The notes below the pieces were generated by a model. It was given only the letters and a program-made list of their open reading frames with translations. It ran no database searches and was not told the origin of the DNA. From assembly GCA_003112755.1 (NCBI GenBank), contig BFBT01000001.1:2728001-2792000 (forward strand): a stretch of DNA of 64,000 nucleotides, read 5' to 3'. Source of the stretch: Lawsonibacter asaccharolyticus. GTDB lineage: Bacteria > Bacillota > Clostridia > Oscillospirales > Oscillospiraceae. The position numbers were made by a program, and so were the translations under genes. This document shows, piece by piece, positions 41,136 to 48,819 of the stretch (the stretch's first letter is position 1; every line of letters starts with the position of its first letter).

Positions 41136-42227
41136 TTACATCATCATCTGGGGCATGTCCGTCTGTGCCTCCGTTTGGCGGGCGTTCCAACCAGCCTCAG
41201 CGCCCTGATCCCCCAGCGCATAGACATCAAGGACAGAGCGGAACTGCTCCAGCCGTTCCGGCTTCACGCCGCCAATCACGAGCTCCGTGCCATGCTCCCC
41301 GGTGTGGGATTCCAGAACGCGGGCGTCCAGCACATCGGAGAATCGCTTCCGCTCCGCGCGGGTCAGGTCTTCTTCCTGTGCAAGTGATACTGGCTCCCCA
41401 CCCTGGGAGTGAATGAGAGCCAGCTCATCAGCCAGCTCATACTGGAGAACGTCCCGCAGAGAGATATCAGAGTTTTCCGGCAGGACCATGACGGCGCCTG
41501 CGGCCAGCATGGCCGCTGTGGAGAGATATCCACGGGCCAGGATCTCTTCATTCGGAATTTGCAGGCCGTTGTGGAGTACACCATAGAGATTCTCATCGCC
41601 AAAGAAATCACAGAGGGTTTCTACCGCCTTGTAGAAAAGCCGGGTCCTTTGCTCCTCCGGAAGTTTGGTAAAGTAGCACAGCTTCTGGCCTGGGACTTTG
41701 GGGCAGAAGTTCAGGTGGTACACCGTGTCGATCCCCGTATCGGTCAGCGCCGCCGAGGCCACTTCCCTGCGGCGTGCGAGCGCCTCCAGCAGCATCCCGT
41801 CCAGACCGTTTCCTCGGCACACCGAGATCCCGGTCCTCTTTTCCAGTTCTTCGAAGTTGACACTCCAGCTTCCGTTCTCTGTGGCCTCCGTTCCCTGTTG
41901 GACGATGAAGTCAGCTGCCCGCTCCAGCCTGGCGTTGAGGATATCCCGTATCCCCGGCAGGTAGGCGGCAAGGCGCGGGTAATCATAGCCGGCGGAATAG
42001 ATCAGCACGCCGTCCCCGCTGCCCTGGCCCAGTGCCAGCAGGCAGTGGACGGCGCTGTCGTCCACGAACATCCATCTTTTGTTCTCCGTGATGAACGGCT
42101 GATTGGTGAGCGGTGTGATGACCAGCTCGGAGAATTGATCCCGCGGTAATTCCACCACCTTCTCGATTTGGCAGTCGTCCATCTGAAAGTTGACCGGCTT
42201 GTTCAAGAGATTGGCTTTGATTTTCAT
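41136..42227 (-). CDS. Uncharacterised ICE protein (DUF6329-like), 363 aa
   Basis: GGGGAAAGGAAA precedes ATG 42227. The opening 'MKIKANLLNKPVNFQMDDCQ' and 'WMFVDDSAVHCLLALGQGSG' recall DUF6329 proteins of Clostridial conjugative elements (from memory, unverified). The rest is mixed alpha/beta with no catalytic motif. It ends in a short Met-rich tail. Part of the accessory operon downstream of the M23 peptidase. Confidence 0.6.
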   Translation of the reverse strand: MKIKANLLNKPVNFQMDDCQIEKVVELPRDQFSELVITPLTNQPFITENKRWMFVDDSAVHCLLALGQGSGDGVLIYSAGYDYPRLAAYLPGIRDILNARLERAADFIVQQGTEATENGSWSVNFEELEKRTGISVCRGNGLDGMLLEALARRREVASAALTDTGIDTVYHLNFCPKVPGQKLCYFTKLPEEQRTRLFYKAVETLCDFFGDENLYGVLHNGLQIPNEEILARGYLSTAAMLAAGAVMVLPENSDISLRDVLQYELADELALIHSQGGEPVSLAQEEDLTRAERKRFSDVLDARVLESHTGEHGTELVIGGVKPERLEQFRSVLDVYALGDQGAEAGWNARQTEAQTDMPQMMM

Positions 42228-42249
42228 CGCATTTTCCTTTCCCCTGCCC

Positions 42250-43317
42250 TTATGGCAGATAGCCCCGTGGGTTTGTCCGTTGGCCGTTGACGCGCACCTC
42301 GAAGTGGAGGTGGGGCCCTGTGGAGCGCCCGGTGGAGCCGGACAGGGCAATTACATCCCCAGCCTTCACCGTCCGGCCCACCGAGGCCAGCAGCTGGGAG
42401 CAGTGGCCGTAGAGGGTGGACAGCCCATTCCCATGGTCGATCATAATGTAATAGCCGTATCCGCCCTGGTTATAGGTGGACACCGTCACGGTTCCAGGCA
42501 GGGCGGCGCGGATGGGTGTACCTGTGGGGACCGCCAGGTCCATGCCGGTATGGCCCTTCCGCTCTCCCGTAATAGGGTCAATACGGTTACCAAACTCGGA
42601 AGTGACCACGCTCCGCCAGTTCTCCCCGATGGGGGAGCAGAAGCCGTCCGCCCCGATGAATGGCACACCGGCGCCCTCAAAGCTGCTGCTTCCGCCCATG
42701 TAGCCGTAGCGAATGAGGTTGTAGATGCTATCCGCATTGCTCCGCTGGTCCTCTGTGGCCTCCACGCCCATGGCAGAGCTGATATTCTCATAAACCCTCT
42801 CCAGATCCTCGATGGGCACAGCCACGGTGTAGGTTTCTTCCTCCTCTGTGGCGGTCCCATCCGCATGCTCCACGGTGACGGTTCGGGTGCGCTCCTCATA
42901 GGTGACGAAGCAGTCTGCAAACTTCCGGCAGTCCTGCTGACCGGGATTGTCTGCGCCGAAGTACAGAGCATAAAAAAGGGCCTTGACGCGGATCTCGCCA
43001 AGACCATCTTCTCCCTCTATAAATTCGCTGACATCCTCTATGGCATTGTCCAGAAGGGCAAAGCCTTTGCGCATCTCCTCGATGTAGGCACGGTACACTT
43101 CAGGCGTATTAGCTGGGATCGCACCGCCGTAAAAGCATAGCTCCACAACAGAGAGATTGTGGCTGGAGGCGCCCGAACCCAGAGAACAGAAAAAGGCGAT
43201 GAGCAGGATCACGGGAGAGAGAATCGCCGCCAGCACCCAGCCAATCTTCTTTCGGGGGGGTTCATCGGTCAGGGCGAGGATAGCCGCCTTGACCAACGCT
43301 GCAGCTGTGGCGCTCAT
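42250..43317 (-). CDS. Membrane-anchored M23 peptidase of the conjugation system, 355 aa
   Basis: An N-terminal membrane helix ('IGWVLAAILSPVILLIAFFC', residues 25-44) anchors an extracellular region. A C-terminal LytM/M23 domain has the zinc ligands in KGHTGMDLAVPTGTP and GPHLHFEV (HxxxD and HxH). It opens peptidoglycan for the mating channel, the VirB1-like function. The middle region (residues 60-210) resembles the helical part of other ICE hydrolases. ATGA overlap with the upstream gene (43314-43317). Confidence 0.88.
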   Translation of the reverse strand: MSATAAALVKAAILALTDEPPRKKIGWVLAAILSPVILLIAFFCSLGSGASSHNLSVVELCFYGGAIPANTPEVYRAYIEEMRKGFALLDNAIEDVSEFIEGEDGLGEIRVKALFYALYFGADNPGQQDCRKFADCFVTYEERTRTVTVEHADGTATEEEETYTVAVPIEDLERVYENISSAMGVEATEDQRSNADSIYNLIRYGYMGGSSSFEGAGVPFIGADGFCSPIGENWRSVVTSEFGNRIDPITGERKGHTGMDLAVPTGTPIRAALPGTVTVSTYNQGGYGYYIMIDHGNGLSTLYGHCSQLLASVGRTVKAGDVIALSGSTGRSTGPHLHFEVRVNGQRTNPRGYLP

Positions 43318-44708
43318 AAGCTCATTCCGTTCATGGAGGATCCGGCCTGCTCAGGCCCGCTTTGCAGCTCCGACCAGTATTCGGTCAGCTCCTCCATCGT
43401 CTCCTCATATCCCTCGTTTTTTCTCTGCTTCTCCGCCCATGCCTGGTACCGATCCAGGTCGATGCCCTTATCCAGCAGGAGCTTTGCGACGCCGGCCGCC
43501 TGATTGTTGACGCAGACATGTAAGGCGGCGTAGTTGTCTGCCGCCACCGGCATCCCGTGCTCCAGCAGCTTCTCTGCCATCCACTCCTGGTGCTGACCTG
43601 TGAGGGTGTGCAGGACATCAACCACATAATCGCCTGGCTGGATGCCCCTATCCACCAAATCCAATGCGGTTTGAAAGTCCAGCTGCGCCGCGGCACAGCG
43701 GAGAAGATTCGGGGGGGCGGCGGCGATCTGCTCGGATGTGCATTCAGAGATCAGATTTTTGGCGAGCTTCCGATGTCCCTCCTTGTAGGCATACAAAATC
43801 ATCTCGCCGGGGAGGGAAGGCATCTGCTCCGAAAGGCGGCCTTCCGACTCCTTTACCAGCGTCTGTACCCGCCAGCTGTCTCCCGTTTCCACCGCCCGCT
43901 TGCAGGCGGTGAGATATGCCGCCGGTGAAAATTGGCCCACTGCTGCGAGAAGCATCAGAGTCATATTCCCACCCACGGCTCCGGGCCGTCCCGCCACCTC
44001 AATCAACAGACCATCCGCCTGGTCCGGTACTCTGGGATAGAGGTTTTTGAAGGTGTCAAATTCCCCGTCCCGAATGGCCAGCACCGTTTTATCATAGTCG
44101 CTCATGTGCAGAGGCCGTTGTCCCACCTCATCCATATAGGCGGTGATGCTCCCTGTCATCCGCCGCAGGAGCTGCTCCGTCTGAGACATGGCCTGCTCCT
44201 GCCGCTCCCGCTGTTCCACCAACGCCTGGACGATGGTGCGCTGTTCCTCGGGATCCAGATGAACGATCATGCCCTCCGGTTCTGCCCGTTCCCCCAGACG
44301 GAGGTACCGGGCATAGGTTCCGCGGTCCCCGTGAAATGCCTTTGTGATGGCGGAGGAGATGAGGAACATCCGGTCCAGGTCTGCACCGGTTTCGCCCAGC
44401 GTTTTGCCTGTGATAAAGTTTCTTGTGACTGTTCGGTCATTTTCGTACCACTGCAGAGATACATCTAAATAGACGCCCTCACTGCCGCCGTAGTCGGTGG
44501 TACAGAAGATATCCGCATCCCGCGGGATCTCCCGGCCATTCTCCCAGTCACGGTTCATGAGAAAATACTCATCCGGCAGGTACCCCATACCCTCCAGACG
44601 GTGCCTCAGCTCCTCAAAGACCTCCTGCGCGGTACGCTGGCCGGCGTACTGCTTTCGCCGGGGATCTTCCGGGGACGGTTCCCAGCGGAATAGTTCAATT
44701 GGTTCCAT
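43314..44708 (-). CDS. Ankyrin-like repeat ICE protein, 464 aa
   Basis: CAAAGGAGGAAACGTAA precedes ATG 44708. The first 150 residues are mixed alpha/beta ('FEELRHRLEGMGYLPDEYFL'). The last 200 look like diverged ankyrin-type repeats: 'LMLLAAVGQFSPAAYLTACK', 'CAAAQLDFQTALDLVDRGIQ', 'YAALHVCVNNQAAGVAKLLL' then DKGIDL. A protein-binding scaffold is likely. It heads a minus-strand operon divergent from the small + strand gene at 44861. Confidence 0.6.
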   Translation of the reverse strand: MEPIELFRWEPSPEDPRRKQYAGQRTAQEVFEELRHRLEGMGYLPDEYFLMNRDWENGREIPRDADIFCTTDYGGSEGVYLDVSLQWYENDRTVTRNFITGKTLGETGADLDRMFLISSAITKAFHGDRGTYARYLRLGERAEPEGMIVHLDPEEQRTIVQALVEQRERQEQAMSQTEQLLRRMTGSITAYMDEVGQRPLHMSDYDKTVLAIRDGEFDTFKNLYPRVPDQADGLLIEVAGRPGAVGGNMTLMLLAAVGQFSPAAYLTACKRAVETGDSWRVQTLVKESEGRLSEQMPSLPGEMILYAYKEGHRKLAKNLISECTSEQIAAAPPNLLRCAAAQLDFQTALDLVDRGIQPGDYVVDVLHTLTGQHQEWMAEKLLEHGMPVAADNYAALHVCVNNQAAGVAKLLLDKGIDLDRYQAWAEKQRKNEGYEETMEELTEYWSELQSGPEQAGSSMNGMSL

Positions 44709-44741
44709 TTACGTTTCCTCCTTTGCTTTGTATGTTCATCC

Positions 44742-44829
44742 CATATCGCCGTGTGGCTACAAACTCAAGACGGGAAAGGCGGCGATATGACAAAATTCGG
44801 TTGACAGGGTTCAGCTTATATTTTATGAT
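44742..44829 (+). promoter_or_regulatory. Operator palindrome and promoter of the gene at 44861
   Basis: Perfect 10-bp arms CATATCGCCG (44742-44751) and CGGCGATATG (44780-44789) lie just upstream of TTGACA (44801-44806) and TATGAT (44824-44829), spaced 17 nt. The palindrome also lies 34 bp upstream of the divergent start at 44708, so one protein could control both directions. Confidence 0.7.
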
Positions 44830-44860
44830 AATCACATCAAATGGAAAGGATGTGCCCTGA

Positions 44861-45058
44861 ATGGCCGCTCGCAGCACCGAAGAACGTATCGCGCTGATCG
44901 ACGCGAAGATCTCCAAAAAGCAGGAGGAGATCAAGGCTCTGGAAGCCCAGAAACAGAAGCTCCTCCACCCGGTCACCATGAGATCTGTCATGGAGAAGGC
45001 AAAGGCCGCCGGCCTATCCGCGGAAGAGATCGCGGAGAAGCTGGGGCTTGATATGTAA
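44861..45058 (+). CDS. Small coiled-coil/HTH-like protein, 65 aa
   Basis: AAAGGATG precedes ATG 44861. A coiled coil ('LIDAKISKKQEEIKALEAQK') is followed by 'AKAAGLSAEEIAEKLGL', a degenerate helix-turn-helix. It is one of very few + strand genes in the conjugation region, with a consensus promoter, a palindromic operator and its own terminator. This is the setting of a dedicated small regulator, perhaps autoregulated through the palindrome. Confidence 0.65.
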   Translation: MAARSTEERIALIDAKISKKQEEIKALEAQKQKLLHPVTMRSVMEKAKAAGLSAEEIAEKLGLDM

Positions 45059-45072
45059 TTTCATATCCTGTG

Positions 45073-45108
45073 GAGATGGACGGCACGAATGCGCCGTCCA
45101 TCTCTTTA
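45073..45108 (+). terminator. Terminator of the gene at 44861
   Basis: GAGATGGACGGC (45073-45084) pairs with GCCGTCCATCTC (45093-45104) and is followed by TTTAC, 15 bp after the stop. Confidence 0.75.
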
Positions 45109-45149
45109 CACATAGGGGCCTGCCATTGACCTTCCAACGGATGCCAGCT

Positions 45150-46994
45150 TTACCGTCCGCCAGCGGTCCCGAACAGCTTCTCCTTATAGGGCGGCGCGTG
45201 GACCTCCAGCAAATACCGCTCGTTGCCGCAGCGGTAGAGGCAGACGCCCCGCTGGGGATAACGGATGAGCTCGAACTCGGCAGGCTCCAGCTGGAGGTTG
45301 TCCATGTAGAACTTCTTGTCCACGCTGCCGGCGTTGAACAGGAACTGGTGGGTGGGGATGGCAAACAGCGGCCGGGTCAGCTCCCGCACCCCATCCACGT
45401 CAAAGTCCTCCAGATTCTGGCTGGCCAGGATCATGGAGGACTCTTTCTTCCGTACCCGCTTAAGGCTGTTGCGGATGTATTCGATGGCGGTCAGGTTGCT
45501 CAGCCAGATATAAAGCTCGTCCAGCCCCGCCGCGGTATTGCCCTCGGTAAGCAGCTTGTCGCTGAGATAGGACAGCACATTGAACAGCAGGGCGTTTTTC
45601 ACATTCCGGCTGGCCTGGAGGAGCCCCTTGACGCCGAAGACCAGAAAGCGGGAGGTGGTGATGTTGGTGTGGCCGTTGAAGAACTTGCTCTCCGCGCCCC
45701 GGCACATGGAGTGGAGGCCCAGCAGGACCTCCTGCAGCAGTTCCCTTGGGTAGAGGGGATACTCCTCGCTGTCATAGTTTCGGTACGCCTCCTCGATCAC
45801 GTCATAGAGGTCGGAGAGGACTGGATAATCCCTGGGAGACAGGGGCTGGAAGTCGGTATCGTCGTCCATGCCCCATTTGGCGTACAGCCGCCCCAGCATC
45901 AGCTCAATGGTATCAATGTGCCGGTCTGAGAACTCCTTATAGGCTCGAAAAAAATCCTTGAGGAACGAGATATGCTGGCTGAGCCGGGTCTTCTGGCGGA
46001 ACGCGGCGGGAGCATCCGGGTCATCCCCCTCGCTGCCGTCATCCCACAGCTTCGGTTCTAAGGGATTGATCCGGTACTGTCCGCTCATCAGGTCGATGAA
46101 GCACCCGCCCAGGTTGGAGCAGAGGTCCACAAGCTCATGCTCCGTGTCCAGGCAAATGGCGGACTTGCCGCTTTCCAGAATGTTGCACAGCAGGAGCTTG
46201 AGCAGGTAGCTCTTGCCCTGGCCGCTGTTGCCCAGGATGAGGACATTGGCCGTAGTCTTGTCATCGGCGCGGCGCTCCAGATCCACAATGATGTTAGAGC
46301 CATACCGGTCCCGGCCAATGTAGAAGCCGTTGGGGTCCGTCTTGCCGGAGTAGTTGAAGGGGTACAGGTTGGCAACGGACTTGGCCGGAAGCACCCGCTC
46401 AAACTGGGAGCCGAAGGCGTTTCGGCCCGCCGGGTTGGAGGAGAGGAAGCCCTCCCGCTGGCGCAGGAGGAGCCGGTCCGCGCCCAGCTTGCTCCGGATC
46501 AGCTCCGACGTCACCTCATCCCGCAGGGCGCGCAGGCTGTCCGGGTCTCTGGCTGAGAGTTCAATGAACACAGCGCAGTGGATGAGGGGCTCGCTGTTTT
46601 TGCGCATGGAGGCGATGAGCGCCGCCACATCCTGGAGGTTGGCCTCGGCGGTGACCGCCTGCTTCATGCTGCTGGTGCTGCCCCGGTCCAGCTTGTTCTT
46701 GTTCTCCGCGTTGTGGATGATCTTGTCCTCCTCCGCCGCGGACGCCCTCCGGTTGTAGATGTGCAGGGTCACGCCGCTCTTTTCCCCCAGTCGGCGGAGC
46801 AGGGCCAGCTCCTCGGTGCTGGCCGGGTAGCTCCGCAGGGCCAGGGTGCAGCGGTAGGTCCCGCCGCAGATGTAGTGGTCTGTGTTGAACTTGACGGCTG
46901 TGGGTGCGATAAGGTCCAGGAAGTCCTTGACGCGGGGCTCTGAGGGCTTAGCGGGGGCCCTTTTATTTGTTTTCTTCTGTGCTTTTTTAGCCAC
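45150..46994 (-). CDS. VirB4-family conjugation ATPase, 614 aa
   Basis: Walker A GNSGQGKSYLLK near residue 246, 'AICLDTEHELVDLCSNLGGC' after it, Walker B region 'AGLDELYIWLSNLTAIEYIR' and 'SSMILASQNLEDFDVDGVRE', the TraE/VirB4 signature near the end. It powers assembly and substrate movement in the type IV secretion system. GTG 46994 is used as start (AGGTGGGG 8 nt upstream); it overlaps the stop of the gene before it. The N-terminal VirB4 domain is partly supplied by that upstream partner. Confidence 0.9.
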   Translation of the reverse strand: MAKKAQKKTNKRAPAKPSEPRVKDFLDLIAPTAVKFNTDHYICGGTYRCTLALRSYPASTEELALLRRLGEKSGVTLHIYNRRASAAEEDKIIHNAENKNKLDRGSTSSMKQAVTAEANLQDVAALIASMRKNSEPLIHCAVFIELSARDPDSLRALRDEVTSELIRSKLGADRLLLRQREGFLSSNPAGRNAFGSQFERVLPAKSVANLYPFNYSGKTDPNGFYIGRDRYGSNIIVDLERRADDKTTANVLILGNSGQGKSYLLKLLLCNILESGKSAICLDTEHELVDLCSNLGGCFIDLMSGQYRINPLEPKLWDDGSEGDDPDAPAAFRQKTRLSQHISFLKDFFRAYKEFSDRHIDTIELMLGRLYAKWGMDDDTDFQPLSPRDYPVLSDLYDVIEEAYRNYDSEEYPLYPRELLQEVLLGLHSMCRGAESKFFNGHTNITTSRFLVFGVKGLLQASRNVKNALLFNVLSYLSDKLLTEGNTAAGLDELYIWLSNLTAIEYIRNSLKRVRKKESSMILASQNLEDFDVDGVRELTRPLFAIPTHQFLFNAGSVDKKFYMDNLQLEPAEFELIRYPQRGVCLYRCGNERYLLEVHAPPYKEKLFGTAGGR

Positions 46995-47574
46995 GATCCG
47001 TTCCCCACCTCTCTCCATCGTAGTCCTCGAAGCGGTCCGTGGTCACATCCTGCTGGTAGTAGACCGCCAGCAGGCGCTTGACGTCCTGCTCCTCTGCCAG
47101 CCGTACATGGAAGCCCTGGTCCCGGATCCGCTTTTCCATCTGACGGAGCTGGACTTCGTCGCTCTCTCCGCTCTGCTGATCCAGCCGGAAAACCAGAGCA
47201 AACTCCCGCGCCGAGGCGGTGGTGGTCTGGATCTCGTCCAGATGGGCGGAGTCCTGCCGGAGCAATTCCCGCAGGGCGGGCAGTTCCTCCTGCTCCAGCC
47301 GCTGGCGGTACCACTCCTGATTGCGCTGAAAGGACTCCCGGGAGTCCAGGGCCAGGATGCGCAGCTCCGGTATGGCGCACAGCAGATGGGTCAGGGCTGT
47401 CACCCGGCCTCGGACACCCTCTTCCGAAAGCACGGAGAGGTTATCCGGCCTGATGAGGAAAAAGGCCAGCTCTCCTTCCGCGGTTCGGACGCCGTGGCCG
47501 GTGAGCTGGCTGATCCCCATGAGCTGCCGGACGGTCTGCCGCTGGCGCAGCTCCTGTTTCTGCTTTTTATTCAC
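46987..47574 (-). CDS. VirB4-associated conjugation protein, 195 aa
   Basis: Begins with a basic segment (MNKKQKQELRQRQTVRQLMG), then 'AEGELAFFLIRPDNLSVLSE', 'ELRILALDSRESFQRNQEWY' and 'EFALVFRLDQQS'. The pattern fits the N-terminal domain of VirB4/TraE split off as a separate gene, common in Gram-positive ICEs. It overlaps both neighbours by 8 bp, so it is translated with VirB4. Confidence 0.7.
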   Translation of the reverse strand: MNKKQKQELRQRQTVRQLMGISQLTGHGVRTAEGELAFFLIRPDNLSVLSEEGVRGRVTALTHLLCAIPELRILALDSRESFQRNQEWYRQRLEQEELPALRELLRQDSAHLDEIQTTTASAREFALVFRLDQQSGESDEVQLRQMEKRIRDQGFHVRLAEEQDVKRLLAVYYQQDVTTDRFEDYDGERWGTDRG

Positions 47575-47857
47575 CAGATCCCTCCCATTCGTAATACTGC
47601 TGTTTCAAAAACAGAAAATTGGCGGCATAGCGCAGGAAGTCCAGGATACTGGCGTCCTCCACGCGGATGCTGAGGAACGCGAAAAGGAATGTGGCCACCA
47701 GAGGCGGCAGGAAGCCGCTCTGAGCCAGGGCCAGGACAGAGAGGATAAAGCCGGTCCCGATGATAGCCATATCCCGCAGAGGCCACAGCCACAGCATGGC
47801 TTTGGCTCTCAGGTTTTCAGGGTAAATATAGATATTCGTCCCTCCCTTGGTAAACAA
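47567..47857 (-). CDS. VirB3/PrgI-like membrane protein, about 96 aa
   Basis: 'IYIYPENLRAKAMLWLWPLR' precedes two adjoining membrane helices ('MAIIGTGFILSVLALAQSGF', 'LPPLVATFLFAFLSIRV') and a short cytoplasmic tail 'LKQQYYEWEGSGE'. Position directly before the VirB4 genes is that of VirB3/PrgI/TcpE-type channel proteins. The start is uncertain: TTG 47857 sits right after a terminator hairpin, and AAGGGAGGG further in has only ATC/ATT codons at correct spacing. Confidence 0.65.
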   Translation of the reverse strand: MFTKGGTNIYIYPENLRAKAMLWLWPLRDMAIIGTGFILSVLALAQSGFLPPLVATFLFAFLSIRVEDASILDFLRYAANFLFLKQQYYEWEGSGE

Positions 47858-47860
47858 AAT

Positions 47861-47885
47861 GGGCGGGAGGTTTCTCCTCCCGCCC
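47861..47885 (-). terminator. Terminator between the RHH-repeat gene and the VirB3-like gene
   Basis: On the minus strand GGGCGGGAGG pairs with CCTCCCGCCC around a 5-nt loop and is followed by ATTTTGTTT, 15 bp after the stop at 47901. The start codon of the next gene lies in the T-rich tail. Confidence 0.75.
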
Positions 47886-47900
47886 CGGATGATCCTTTGT

Positions 47901-48560
47901 TCATTTCTGCGCGTCGTTGGAGTGGAGCGCGGCATCCCCATCTCCCATGGCGGTTTCTGCCTGTGACAGTTCCGCTCTTGAGGGGTACGTGTACTCTCCG
48001 GAGAGTGGGTCAAAGCTGCGGCGCCGCTTTTCCTCCTCGGTCAGCTCCGGCAGGACCCCCACCATGGGCGATCCGTCTGCTTCCGCCCCGGCCTCCCAGG
48101 CGGAGACGGCGTTTTCTACCAGGCTGACCATGAATTCCTTTTGGGAGAGCTTCTTATGCGCGGCCAGGTAGGATTTGATCTGCTGGAACAGCTCCTCCGT
48201 GACGGCGAACGCCAGCGTCCGGTCCCCCTTTTGGGGCGTGTACCCCTCCAGCATCTTGAGGGACTTGCCCTGTTCCCACAGAGCGAGTCCCTGTGTCACC
48301 AGGCCAATCACGAAATCACGCTGGGACTGGCCCCTGTGGGCCGCCAGATACCGCTTGACCCGCTGGAACAGCTCCTCCGATACCGAGAAGGCCATGGTCC
48401 GGCCGCCGCTCTCTATCCGGGGCCGCGGCTTGGGTCCCTCATAGTGCGCCCGGATGATCCGCTCCATGAGGAGGCCGGTGGTCAGGCTCTCGTCCGCCGC
48501 CACATCCTCTCGGATCCTCTGGTGGAGTTCTTCACATAAATTGATGGTCAGTTTTCCCAT
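47901..48560 (-). CDS. Triple RHH-like repeat protein, 219 aa
   Basis: AAAGGGAG precedes ATG 48560. Three related units follow each other: 'LTINLCEELHQRIREDVAAD', 'MAFSVSEELFQRVKRYLAAH' and 'LAFAVTEELFQQIKSYLAAH', each with a strand then two helices (the second and third continuing QSQRDFVIGLV and LSQKEFMVSLV). This looks like three ribbon-helix-helix-type modules in one chain, whereas RHH proteins are normally single-module dimers. A DNA-binding regulator or partition/oriT-binding protein is likely. Motif copy C lies 56 bp upstream. Confidence 0.65.
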   Translation of the reverse strand: MGKLTINLCEELHQRIREDVAADESLTTGLLMERIIRAHYEGPKPRPRIESGGRTMAFSVSEELFQRVKRYLAAHRGQSQRDFVIGLVTQGLALWEQGKSLKMLEGYTPQKGDRTLAFAVTEELFQQIKSYLAAHKKLSQKEFMVSLVENAVSAWEAGAEADGSPMVGVLPELTEEEKRRRSFDPLSGEYTYPSRAELSQAETAMGDGDAALHSNDAQK

Positions 48561-48615
48561 ATAGACTACTCCCTTTCTGCTTTTGGCAGGCCAAGTATAT
48601 CCCATACCATGGCCC

Positions 48616-48643
48616 AAAGCTATTCACCAAACCCAACGAAGAA
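48616..48643 (-). promoter_or_regulatory. ICE regulatory motif, copy C
   Basis: GCTATTCACCAAACCCAACG (48619-48638 region) on the + strand followed by AAGAA, 56 bp upstream of the start at 48560. TATACT (minus strand, 48599-48594) between motif and gene could be the -10 box. Confidence 0.65.
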
Positions 48644-48717
48644 CCGGGCCAAAACGAAGCACAATCAATAAGCCCCTACCGGTGTAAGATCGAGGCCGCG
48701 GTCCGTAATGCCGGGGC

Positions 48718-48819
48718 ATGAGCTTTGTTGGCACTACGATCATCTACGTGTTCCTACAGGCAGTGGGTGTGGTCAACGACCATGAGCTGACCTGCTTCTG
48801 TCATCCGGACAACCAGTAG
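48718..48819 (+). pseudogene. tag: 3' fragment of a DNA-3-methyladenine glycosylase I (tag) gene
   Basis: The + strand frame MSFVGTTIIYVFLQAVGVVN followed by DHELTCFC matches the C-terminal block of Tag enzymes (RGF-KFVGSTIVYAFLQAxGVVNDH). The frame upstream has a stop (TAA in 'GP*CRG') three codons before the ATG and no further similarity, so only the last part of the gene remains. Its end overlaps the last codons of the convergent methyltransferase gene by 19 bp. Confidence 0.7.
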
